In this document: positions 1 through 6,066 of the stretch, one piece after another
Numbering within the stretch: the stretch's first letter is position 1
How the letters are laid out: every line of letters starts with the position of its first letter
DNA from: RSA11 sp036564135
GTDB taxonomy: Bacteria; Actinomycetota; Thermoleophilia; Solirubrobacterales; 70-9
Direction of reading: 5' to 3'
Length of the DNA: 15,221 nucleotides
Assembly: GCA_036564135.1 (NCBI GenBank)
Contig: DATCLC010000014.1
Span: 1-15,221 of the forward strand
The notes under the pieces: model-generated
The model's database searches: none
Told to the model about the DNA's origin: nothing
Seen by the model: only the letters and a program-made list of their open reading frames with translations
Position numbers and translations under genes: made by a program

Positions 1-82
1 CAAGCGTGAAGGTGAAGTGCTCGGGCCGGCCGCGGAAGAACACGTTGCGCAGGATCCCGGCCTTGCCCGACTTCTCCTCCGG
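1..82 (-). pseudogene. fragment of a fifth copy of the secreted two-cysteine protein family (runs off left edge)
   Basis: Read on the minus strand, these bases give EEKSGKAGILRNVFFRGRP followed by EHFTFTL. This lines up with the SEERVGKVGIGRNVVLRGRP and DDFTFTF stretch of the intact paralogue at 105-995. Homology stops abruptly near position 82. A few codons upstream in this frame there is a TAG (95-97), and the stop of the next copy lies at 105-107. The copy therefore has no signal peptide and no N-terminal half here. It looks like the 3' remnant of a deleted or recombined copy. Its C-terminal end lies outside the window, so whether the rest is intact cannot be judged. Confidence 0.7.
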
Positions 83-104
83 CTCTACGGATACCTAGGC
101 CCGG

Positions 105-995
105 CTAGTCATCGCTGACGATCCCCATCTCGACGTCAAAGCCGGTGCCGGTGAGGGCGGCGCGCAGGCCGGGGAAGCGGACCTTGAGGTCGCCGGTCCA
201 CGTACCGGCTGCCTCGCTGTAGGCCGCCGTGCCGCTGAACGGCGCGGGCGGCTCGACCAGCCCCGTGAAGGGAAGGAACGTGAACGTGAAGTCGTCGGGC
301 CGTCCCCGCAGGACGACGTTGCGACCGATGCCCACCTTGCCGACCCTCTCCTCGGAGTACGCGTAGAAATCGGGCCGGGCGCCGTCCTCGTCGCGCTTCT
401 CCGCGCCGAACGACACCTGGCGACCCGCCCGCTTGCGCTCGGCGTAGAGGTAGACGAGCTGACCCGCGGGGATCCCGCGCCGCGCCCGCAGCGGGCAGAC
501 GTAGTTGCCGTACTTAACGAGCTTGCCGCGGAGGCGGCGCTTTTTGACCCGCGTGTAGCGGCCCTCGCCCTTGAACCGGAAGACGCCCCGCCAGACCCCG
601 GGCTGGACCTTGTCCCCACGGCCGGTGCAGCCGCGCGGCGGCTTGATCGTCCTCACCTTGCCCTTCGCCTTGAACCGCAGGTTGACCTTGCCGAACTTCC
701 CGAACCGAGCCCGGAGGCGCTTCGTCGAGGTCTTGCCGCGGGTCGTGTACCACGCGAACCCAGGCTTGCGGTACGCGGTGATCATCAGGTTGCCCGAGGA
801 GCCGCCCACGGTGACCCTGTAGCCCTTGGTGCCCTTGACCGCGTTGACTTGCGGGACCCACTCGTTGCCCCCGCCGCCGAGCCGCTCGCGGACCAGGTCG
901 CGGTAGGTGTCGTACCCCTGCGCCTGCGCAGGGCCCGCCGCGGCGCCCAGCGCGATGGTCGCCGCAACCAGCGCCGCCAAACCCGTTCTCCTCAT
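105..995 (-). CDS. secreted basic two-cysteine protein of a tandem paralogue family, copy 1 (intact)
   Basis: The protein has 296 residues and no function I recognise. Residues 1-25 are a Sec signal peptide (MRR, a hydrophobic alanine-rich core, then a GPAQAQ end with probable cleavage after A25). The mature N-terminal half is very basic and beta-like (KGTKGYRV, RARFGKFGKVNLRFKAKGK). Two cysteines, C123 in RGCTGRGDK and C167 in NYVCPLRAR, are conserved in the other copies and probably form a disulfide. The C-terminal half ends in the family signature PPAPFSGTAAY, WTGDLKVRFPG, LTGTGF. I chose the ATG at 995 because it begins the signal peptide and has a GGGGG stretch just upstream; an upstream in-frame extension is arginine-rich noise. 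Its nearest relative in the array is the frameshifted copy at 2961-3844, with both cysteines at identical positions. The basic surface could bind an anionic polymer; that is only inference. Confidence 0.85.
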   Translation of the reverse strand: MRRTGLAALVAATIALGAAAGPAQAQGYDTYRDLVRERLGGGGNEWVPQVNAVKGTKGYRVTVGGSSGNLMITAYRKPGFAWYTTRGKTSTKRLRARFGKFGKVNLRFKAKGKVRTIKPPRGCTGRGDKVQPGVWRGVFRFKGEGRYTRVKKRRLRGKLVKYGNYVCPLRARRGIPAGQLVYLYAERKRAGRQVSFGAEKRDEDGARPDFYAYSEERVGKVGIGRNVVLRGRPDDFTFTFLPFTGLVEPPAPFSGTAAYSEAAGTWTGDLKVRFPGLRAALTGTGFDVEMGIVSDD

Positions 996-1075
996 GAGCC
1001 CCCGTCGATGTCGTCGTTTCCGGCGACGTCGGCTCCGCGGCCCCCGCCGCCCCTTCTGCGCCCGGCCCTCAGCGG

Positions 1076-1110
1076 CCCGGACCGGGGGCACCGTATCAGC
1101 GCGGTCCGGG
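1076..1110. repeat. 9-bp inverted repeat with 17-nt loop upstream of copy 1
   Basis: CCCGGACCG at 1076-1084 is the exact reverse complement of CGGTCCGGG at 1102-1110. It lies 80-115 bp upstream of the copy 1 start, between that gene and the terminator of the next copy. It could be an operator, a second terminator arm, or GC-rich coincidence. I cannot choose between these. Confidence 0.4.
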
Positions 1111-1137
1111 GGTGTCCAGAAAGCCGGCGGAAAGAGC

Positions 1138-1161
1138 CGGCCCCCGCCGACGCGGGGGCCG
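1138..1161 (-). terminator. hairpin terminator downstream of the truncated paralogue
   Basis: CGGCCCCCGC (1138-1147) pairs perfectly with GCGGGGGCCG (1152-1161) around a 4-nt loop. On the minus strand the stem is followed by GCTCTTTCC, a weak T-rich tail. It sits about 20 bp after the stop of the 1180-1683 fragment. The 19 bases at 1130-1148 are identical to 4003-4021 in the sigma factor terminator. Confidence 0.65.
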
Positions 1162-1179
1162 ACGTTCCACTCCGCTCGC

Positions 1180-1683
1180 CTACGGCTCGGACTCCAAGAG
1201 GTCCAACACGACGCCGAAGCCGCTGCCGGTCAGCTTGTACGTCTTGCCCGGCAGCTTCACCTTGAGGTTGCCGGTCCAGGACTCGTCCGCCCCGTCGTAG
1301 GCGGCCGTGCCGCTGAACGGAGCGGGCGGGTGGACGGTCGCGGCGAACGGCTCGGTGAGCTCGAACGTGAACTGCTCGCTCGAGCCCTTCACGCCGGCGA
1401 AGCGCAGGATGTCGACCGCGCCCACGGACTCGTCCGCGCTCGCCTCGAAGGTCGGTTTCACGCCATCGCCCGTGAAGGTGTACGCGAGGAATGAGACGCT
1501 GCCCTTCGGCCGGGTGCGATCGGCCGTCAGGTAGACGTATTGCCCGGGCGGCACGGTCTCCGGGCACTCGAAGTTGCCCGGCCTGGAGACGAACCCACGA
1601 GCCCGCCTCTTGCTCACCTTCGTGTAGCCCTGCTCGCCCTTGAACTTGATCGTCCCGCGCCCTTTCGGGTGCGCACAGCTCAA
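1180..1683 (-). pseudogene. secreted two-cysteine protein family, copy 2, 5'-truncated
   Basis: The sequence encodes only the C-terminal half of the family: GTIKFKGEQGYTKV, the second conserved cysteine in NFECPETV, then FTFELTEPF, PPAPFSGTAAYDG, WTGNLKVKLPG and LTGSGFG. There is no signal peptide and no N-terminal basic domain. DNA similarity to the intact copy 3 is very high from 1618 to about 1661 (roughly two mismatches in 44 bases). It stops dead at 1661, where copy 3 continues into QPGVW and the first cysteine region. Translation could only start at a TTG (1683) with no signal peptide, so a working secreted product is unlikely. I read it as a deletion remnant. A cytoplasmic half-protein is the less likely alternative. 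Confidence 0.75.
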
Positions 1684-1784
1684 GAACCGCCCTGCCCCTC
1701 CGTTGCCCGAGCGGCGGCAAGGAGCAGCGCCGCGGGCTGGAGTCCAGAGCCCGTCGCGGGGCGCTGGGGGGCCCGGAAGCGCGA

Positions 1785-1809
1785 GGGGCCCGGCGAGGTG
1801 CCGGGCCCC
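1785..1809 (-). terminator. hairpin terminator after paralogue copy 3
   Basis: GGGGCCCGGC (1785-1794) and GCCGGGCCCC (1800-1809) form a perfect 10-bp stem with a 5-nt loop, 6 bp beyond the copy 3 stop codon. There is no T-tract, as is common for terminators in high-GC actinobacteria. Confidence 0.65.
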
Positions 1810-1815
1810 CGGCGC

Positions 1816-2676
1816 TTACGGCAACACTCCCATCCCGGCCGAGAACCCGGAGCCGGTGAGGGCGATTGCGTTCGTGCCCGGGAACTTGACCCGCAGGTTG
1901 CCCGTCCACGAGCCGCTCGACGACGAATAGGTGCCCGACCCCTTGAACGGGCTCGGCGGCTGCACCACGCCGGAGTACGGCGAAATCGTGAACGTGAACT
2001 GACCGGGTTGCCCGCGCAGGCTCACGGTGCGGGTGATCTTCACCTTCCCGTTGCGCTCGCGCGAGGTCGCGCGGAAATCCGGCCTCGCGCTCGGGTTGTC
2101 GCGGAGCTTGAACGCCTCGAACTCCAGGTCGCCCTGCGGGCGGTCACGCTCGGCGAAGAGCCAGACGGTGGGCTGGGTGATCCCTGGGATGTCGCACGTC
2201 AGGTCACCACCTTTGATCACGTTGCCGCGCGCCTTCTTGGCGTTCACCTTCGTGTAGCCCTTCTCGCCCTTGAACTTGATCGTGCCGCGCCACACGCCGG
2301 GCTGGCGCTTCGCTGCCCTCCCGGTGCAGCTGCGGGGGCGGTACTTGCGCGCCTTCCCCTTCTTCTTAAAGCGCACATCGATCTTGCCGAACTTGCCGAA
2401 GTTCGCCTTGATGCGCTTCCCCGTCCCTGTGCCGCTGACCACGTACTCCGTGTGCGTCGGCGCGCGCTGCGTCTGGAGCAACACGTTGCCGAAGGCGGAC
2501 GTGACGGAGATCTTGTAGCGGTTCGTAGCCTTCACGGTCAGGCTCGGGAGCGCACCGCCGCTGCCCAGCCGCTCGTAGGCAGCGTCAGGTACCTGCGCCT
2601 GCGCGGGGATCGCCACGGCGCCGGCCGCGACCCCGGCCAGCGCAAGCGCCGTTGCGAACCGACTCCTCATCGCCAT
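1816..2676 (-). CDS. secreted basic two-cysteine protein family, copy 3 (intact)
   Basis: The protein has 286 residues, is of unknown function, and is the second complete member of the array. Residues 1-27 form a signal peptide (MAMRSR, hydrophobic core, IPAQA before Q28). The mature part repeats the family plan: a basic beta-rich domain (KANFGKFGKIDVRFKKKGK), cysteines C117 (RSCTGR) and C161 (DLTCDIP), then FTFTISPYSG, PPSPFKGSGTY, WTGNLRVKFPG and LTGSGF. It is more lysine-rich and more diverged than copies 1 and 4. ATG 2676 was chosen because AAGGGG lies 4-5 nt upstream; ATG 2670 (MRSRF) is the alternative and has a longer spacing. It is probably monocistronic, with a hairpin directly downstream and about 285 bp without genes upstream. 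Confidence 0.85.
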   Translation of the reverse strand: MAMRSRFATALALAGVAAGAVAIPAQAQVPDAAYERLGSGGALPSLTVKATNRYKISVTSAFGNVLLQTQRAPTHTEYVVSGTGTGKRIKANFGKFGKIDVRFKKKGKARKYRPRSCTGRAAKRQPGVWRGTIKFKGEKGYTKVNAKKARGNVIKGGDLTCDIPGITQPTVWLFAERDRPQGDLEFEAFKLRDNPSARPDFRATSRERNGKVKITRTVSLRGQPGQFTFTISPYSGVVQPPSPFKGSGTYSSSSGSWTGNLRVKFPGTNAIALTGSGFSAGMGVLP

Positions 2677-2867
2677 TGGTCCCCTTTCTCTCGACTCGGC
2701 AACCCAGGCGCGCTCGCCCGAGCCGCCTACAGCCGAGCGAAGAGCTCGGCCCATGAGTAACCCAGCCGCGCGTGAACCTACCAGCGCCGCACGCGGGAGT
2801 CCATGGGTTCCAGCGCGCGCCGGCGATGGGTGACGGGTCCTATGGCCGCGCGCTCGCTAGCGCCGCC

Positions 2868-2887
2868 GGGCGGCTGTGCAGCCGCCC
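2868..2887 (-). terminator. second hairpin downstream of copy 4
   Basis: GGGCGGCT (2868-2875) pairs with AGCCGCCC (2880-2887) around GTGC. It lies about 75 bp past the stop of the copy at 2961-3844, beyond a better terminator at 2911-2931. It may be a backup terminator. Confidence 0.45.
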
Positions 2888-2910
2888 AGCCCCGACTCGC
2901 CGACCGAGCG

Positions 2911-2931
2911 AAAACGTTGCTCACAGCAACG
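2911..2931 (-). terminator. intrinsic terminator of copy 4 with T-run
   Basis: On the minus strand CGTTGCT, a GTG loop and AGCAACG form a 7-bp stem followed directly by TTTTCG. It starts 30 bp after the copy 4 stop. This is the clearest stem-plus-T-run terminator in the array. Confidence 0.7.
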
Positions 2932-2960
2932 AAATCGCACGGTCGGTGGTGTGGTCGGGC

Positions 2961-3844
2961 TCACGGCTCAGAGACATCCATCAGGACAAAGAAACCGGGG
3001 CCGGTGAGCGCTGCCCTGCGACCCGGGAACGCGACCTCAAGATCGCCGGACCAGGTCTCGGTGGTCCCGTCGTACGTGGCCGTCCCGCTGAACGGGCGTG
3101 GCGGCTGGACCGTGGCCGTGAGCGCGTCGAGGCTGAACGTGAAGTGGTCGGGCTGTCCACGGAGCTCGACGGTCCGCAGGATCCCGACCCTGCGGATCCG
3201 TTCCTCCGACGTCGCGAGGAACCGCGGCCGATCGCCCGGGTCGACGAGCCTGCGCACGCTGAAGAAGACGTTCGCCCCCGGCTGCATGGCTGACGCCTGG
3301 AGGTGGACGGTCGAGTCGGTGCCGGCGCGCGCGCCCGCTCCGGGCAGGTGTAATCGCCCCGCCTGACCCAGCGGCCACGCACGCGGCGCTTCCTCACCCT
3401 CGTGTAGCCGCGCTCGCCCTTGAAGCGGACGATGCCGCGCCAGACGCCCGGCTGGACTTTGTCGCCCCTCCCTACGCAGCCGCGGGGCGGCTTGCGGGTC
3501 CGCGCCTTGCCCTTCTTCCGGAACCGCAGGTCGACCCTGCCGAGCTTGCCGAATCTGGCGCGGATGCGCTTCCTCGTGGCCTTGCCTTTCGTGGAGTACA
3601 ACACGGACCCGGGCTTGCGCATGGCGGTGATCACGACGAGGGGCCCGGTGCCGGCCACCCGCACCTTGTAGCCCTTGGTCCCCTTGATCTGCCCCACCTG
3701 CGGGATCCAGCCGGTTCCCAGTCCGGCAAGTCGCTCGCGGGTCGGGTCCTCGTAGCTCCCTCGCAGTTGCGCTTGCGCTGGGCCCCCCGTGGTCGCGGCC
3801 GCGATGGCGGCCAACGCGAGCGCGGCGGCGAAGGGTCTCCTCAC
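2961..3844 (-). pseudogene. secreted two-cysteine protein family, copy 4, frameshifted at a (GC)5 run
   Basis: The GTG start at 3844 has a perfect AAGGAGG (3854-3860) 9 nt upstream. It opens a signal peptide (MRRPFAAALALAAIAAATTG, then GPAQA before Q26) and a normal N-terminal half with C123 (RGCVGRGDK) and C167 (DYTCPER). After about residue 172 the family sequence moves to another frame: AGTDSTVHLQASAMQPGANV, then the family C-terminus down to LTGPGFF, with its stop at 2961. The switch falls in GCGCGCGCGC (3325-3334). Removing one GC dinucleotide restores a continuous 293-residue family member. As written, the ribosome would read nonsense to a stop at 2981. Options are a recent pseudogene, a slippery phase-variable repeat, or a sequencing or assembly error. 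The strong SD and largely intact second half argue that the lesion is recent. Confidence 0.8.
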
Positions 3845-3853
3845 GATGCGAAG

Positions 3854-3860
3854 CCTCCTT
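3854..3860 (-). promoter_or_regulatory. ribosome binding site fixing the GTG start of copy 4
   Basis: On the minus strand this reads AAGGAGG, a full anti-SD match, 9 nt before GTG 3844. It decides the non-ATG start, which also begins the signal peptide. Confidence 0.75.
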
Positions 3861-4006
3861 GTCGTCGTCCCAGGTCGAGGCGGCGGCGAAGGTACCAGCG
3901 CGACCCGCCCAAGTCCACCCGCTCCGACCGGGAAAGCAGCCAGGCCGGCCGCGGGTGTCCCCGGCGTCGGGGAGCGGTCCGCCGGCGAGGGTGCAGCAAC
4001 GAGAAA

Positions 4007-4039
4007 GAGCCGGCCCCCGCCAATGGCGGGGGCCGGCTC
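4007..4039 (-). terminator. strong intrinsic terminator of the sigma factor gene
   Basis: GAGCCGGCCCCCGCC (4007-4021) and GGCGGGGGCCGGCTC (4025-4039) form a perfect 15-bp stem with a 3-nt loop. On the minus strand it is followed by TTTCTCG. It lies 53 bp past the sigma stop codon. The other bases between 3861 and 4092 show no gene. Confidence 0.85.
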
Positions 4040-4092
4040 CTCAAGCTCGGCTGCTTTGGCTTCGCGCCGGCGGCCCGGTGGCCGCCGCGGCT

Positions 4093-5037
4093 TTAGACCT
4101 CCTCGCGCAGCCCGGCCAGGACGGAGTCGTTGGCCAGGCGGCGGAGGGCCGACGCCTCGAGCTGACGCGCCTCGCTCTGCGTGACGCCCAGCTCGCGGGC
4201 CGTGTCGCGGAGCGACTTGGCCTCGCGACCGCCGGTGCCGAATCGAGCGCGGACGACGTTCGCCTCGAGCTCGGGGAGCTTCGAGAGCGCCTCCTCGATC
4301 GCGCGCTCCTGCTCGCGGACGAGGAACTCGTCCTCGAGGTCCGCCGTGCTCTCGGCCCGGAGCTCGCCCAGCGTCGTGTCGCCGTCGCTGCCGATCGGCT
4401 GGTCGAGGCTGGCGCTGACCCGGGTCAGGTCGCGGACGGCCATGACCTCCTCGAGCGGCAGCTTGGCGCGCTCAGCGACCTCCTCGTCCGTGGGCTCACG
4501 GTCGAGCATCGTCGCCAGCTCGGCGGCGGTGCGGTTCACAGTGCGCTCTCGCTGCGCGATGTGCGCCGGGATGCGCACGGCGCGACCCGTGTTGTCGAGC
4601 CCGCGCTGGATCGACTGCTTGATCCAGAGAACCGCGTAGGTCGAGAACTTGTAGCCGCGGCGCCAATCGAACTTCTCGGCAGCCCGGATCAGGCCCAGCA
4701 TCGCCTCCTGGACCAGGTCGCTCAGCGGCAGGCCGTGGCCCTGGTAGCGACGCGCGAACTTGATCACGAGCCGCAGATTCGAGTTGATCAGGCGCTCCTT
4801 AGCCTCGAGGTCGCCCTTCTCGATGCGCTTGGCAAGCTCGATCTCCTCGGCCGCCGTCAGCAGCGGGTAGCGGGCGGCCTGATTGAAGAACAGCTGCAGG
4901 CTGTCGGTCGTCGCCTCGGCGAGCTCGTGCGCCTCAGTGCGCCGGCGCGCGCGCGTAGCAGCACTCTCCAGCGCGTGCTCACCGCGCTGGCGGTGCGTTT
5001 CGGTGCGCTGGCTGGCAGCGCCCCTGGTGCGTGGCAT
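4093..5037 (-). CDS. RNA polymerase sigma-70 family factor, group 2-like (RpoD/SigA-related)
   Basis: This 314-residue protein directs RNA polymerase to promoters. After a charged N-terminal tail (about 1-44) it has region 1.2 (DSLQLFFNQAARYPLLTAAE, about 45-75) and region 2 (NSNLRLVIKFARRYQGHGLP, then DLVQEAMLGLIRAAEKFD and the FSTYAVLWIKQSIQR -10 recognition helix, about 84-150). Region 3 follows, then region 4 (LPELEANVVRARFG, then the helix-turn-helix SLRDTARELGVTQSEARQLE, about 250-300). It lacks the long region 1.1 of primary sigma factors, so an alternative or group 2 role is likely. ATG 5037 follows GGGAGG at a short 3-nt spacing; ATG 5058 is possible but would leave almost no leader. 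Its promoter contains a LexA-type palindrome, which suggests DNA-damage control. The family is certain; the regulon is not visible. Confidence 0.93.
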   Translation of the reverse strand: MPRTRGAASQRTETHRQRGEHALESAATRARRRTEAHELAEATTDSLQLFFNQAARYPLLTAAEEIELAKRIEKGDLEAKERLINSNLRLVIKFARRYQGHGLPLSDLVQEAMLGLIRAAEKFDWRRGYKFSTYAVLWIKQSIQRGLDNTGRAVRIPAHIAQRERTVNRTAAELATMLDREPTDEEVAERAKLPLEEVMAVRDLTRVSASLDQPIGSDGDTTLGELRAESTADLEDEFLVREQERAIEEALSKLPELEANVVRARFGTGGREAKSLRDTARELGVTQSEARQLEASALRRLANDSVLAGLREEV

Positions 5038-5068
5038 ATGCCTCCCATCGTGCGTCATTACTTCAGAA

Positions 5069-5096
5069 AGTATAGCGAACACTCGTTCGTTGTCAA
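5069..5096 (-). promoter_or_regulatory. sigma-70 promoter of the sigma factor gene
   Basis: On the minus strand TTGACA (5091-5096) and TATACT (5069-5074) are separated by 16 nt, a near-consensus housekeeping promoter in otherwise very GC-rich DNA. Expected transcription start is near 5061-5062, giving a leader of about 25 nt to ATG 5037 that contains GGGAGG. Confidence 0.8.
5076..5089. promoter_or_regulatory. LexA/DinR-type SOS box within the sigma factor promoter
   Basis: CGAAC-N4-GTTCG is a perfect 5+5 palindrome. On the minus strand it is CGAACGAGTGTTCG, which fits the Gram-positive DinR/LexA consensus CGAACRNRYGTTYC at every position but the last. It fills almost the whole spacer between the -35 and -10 boxes, where a bound repressor would block polymerase. 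LexA binding is inferred from the match and has not been shown here. Confidence 0.65.
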
Positions 5097-5361
5097 GTCA
5101 ACAAGCGCGCCCAAAAAACCCCGTAAACAAGCCAAACCCCACCGGTGTGGGAGTGCTTGCTCGCCGGATTGCGGTCCGGCGGCCGAGAGGAACAGCCCAA
5201 AGGGGCTCGCGGCAGCGGCCGGACAATGTAGCGCGAAATCTCATTCCGCGCAAGTGCCCCGGCCACGCGCCGCCAAACACCCGCATCGAAAGGCTCGGGC
5301 GCGTGTTCTCAAATAGTAGATCGACTCGGAAGATCCGTCCACCAAGCCAAGGGAGGGAACC
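5097..5361. other. 265-bp intergenic region between divergent sigma and secreted-repeat genes
   Basis: No gene is visible. Several short inverted repeats are present: CGCCGGA (5162-5168) with TCCGGCG (5175-5181), CCCAC-CGGT-GTGGG around 5138-5150, and GCGCG with CGCGC around 5230-5252. They could be a structured leader of the plus-strand gene at 5362, but I find no match to a riboswitch class I know and no convincing plus-strand promoter. Confidence 0.35.
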
Positions 5362-6021
5362 TTGACCCGCACAACCGTGCCCGTCGCTGGCGCCGCGCTG
5401 CTCTGCGCGCTCGCGCTGGCGGCTTCGCTCGCGCCCGCCGCCAACGCCCAGGCCGCCGACGACGCCCAGGCGCGCCAGGGGATCGCCGCGTGCCCCACTT
5501 TCCACGTCCTGCACAACGACCGGGTCGGCAAGCTCAAGCTGCCCGAGGGCCACTACACGATCACCCCGTTCGACCCGAGCAAGCTGAGCTGCGAGAAGGC
5601 GGCGAAGCTGTTCGCTGAGTTCCTCCAGGACTTCGACGGCAACCTGCCGCGCAACTGGCGCGTGCGGCCGCGGATCAAGGCCTTCCAGCGCGGCCACAGC
5701 CAGGTCGGCTTCTACGTGAAGCGCGGCCAGCCGAGCGGCGGTGGCGGCGGCCAGCACCCGGCGAAGGGGCGCGCCTGCCCGAACCTGTTCCGCGTGCTCC
5801 ACAACGACCGGATCGGCCGGCTCAAGCTGCCCGCGGGCCGCTACCGGATCACGCTGCTCGCCAGGCGCAAGCCGAGCTGCCAGCGCGCGGCTGGGCTGTT
5901 CGCGAAGTTCCTCGAGCACCCGAACGGCAAGCTGCCGAGCCCCTGGGACCTCGACCCGAGCACGGCGACCTTCTCCAAGCGCAAGGGCGTGGGCTTCCGC
6001 GTCAAGCGCGTGGGTTCGTAG
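5362..6021 (+). CDS. secreted protein with two tandem 78-residue two-cysteine repeats
   Basis: The protein has 219 residues and I do not recognise it. Residues 1-30 are a signal peptide (MTRTTVPVAG, hydrophobic core, AANAQA). Two copies of one domain follow, at about 43-121 and 138-216, joined by a GGGGG linker. Both contain ACP, VLHNDR(V/I)G(K/R)LKLP, a tyrosine-rich strand (HYTIT or RYRIT), SC, AA-LFA-FL and NG or DG-LP--W, and end near VGFYVKR or VGFRVKR. Each repeat has two cysteines (C44 and C77; C139 and C173), so one disulfide per domain is likely. The start is TTG, supported by GGGAGGG (5351-5357) 4 nt upstream and by the signal peptide it begins. A perfect hairpin follows the stop, so it is probably transcribed alone. 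Confidence 0.85.
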   Translation: MTRTTVPVAGAALLCALALAASLAPAANAQAADDAQARQGIAACPTFHVLHNDRVGKLKLPEGHYTITPFDPSKLSCEKAAKLFAEFLQDFDGNLPRNWRVRPRIKAFQRGHSQVGFYVKRGQPSGGGGGQHPAKGRACPNLFRVLHNDRIGRLKLPAGRYRITLLARRKPSCQRAAGLFAKFLEHPNGKLPSPWDLDPSTATFSKRKGVGFRVKRVGS

Positions 6022-6037
6022 CCAGGGTCGCTTAGGC

Positions 6038-6066
6038 ACGCGGGCGCGGGGTAGCCGCGCCCGCGT
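6038..6066 (+). terminator. perfect 12-bp hairpin between the repeat protein and the dehydrogenase
   Basis: ACGCGGGCGCGG (6038-6049) pairs with CCGCGCCCGCGT (6055-6066) around GGTAG. It fits a terminator for the upstream gene, though it has no T-run. Its last base is adjacent to the dehydrogenase ATG at 6067, so in a read-through mRNA it would bury that start. Confidence 0.6.

Noticed and set aside
1540..2760. Plus-strand open frame of 406 codons across the paralogue array
   Set aside because: It runs antisense through copies 2 and 3, including their terminator and gap. The minus-strand reading has signal peptides, SDs and paralogue conservation.
5037..5082. Longer sigma factor start at an upstream codon (5082)
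   Set aside because: It would place the start codon upstream of the expected transcription start of the TTGACA/TATACT promoter, so it could not be on the mRNA.
3859..5316. Long plus-strand open frame (485 codons) opposite the sigma factor
   Set aside because: It is the antisense shadow of a gene with clear sigma-70 motifs; its own translation is low-complexity Arg/Ala/Leu with no domain, as expected in high-GC DNA.
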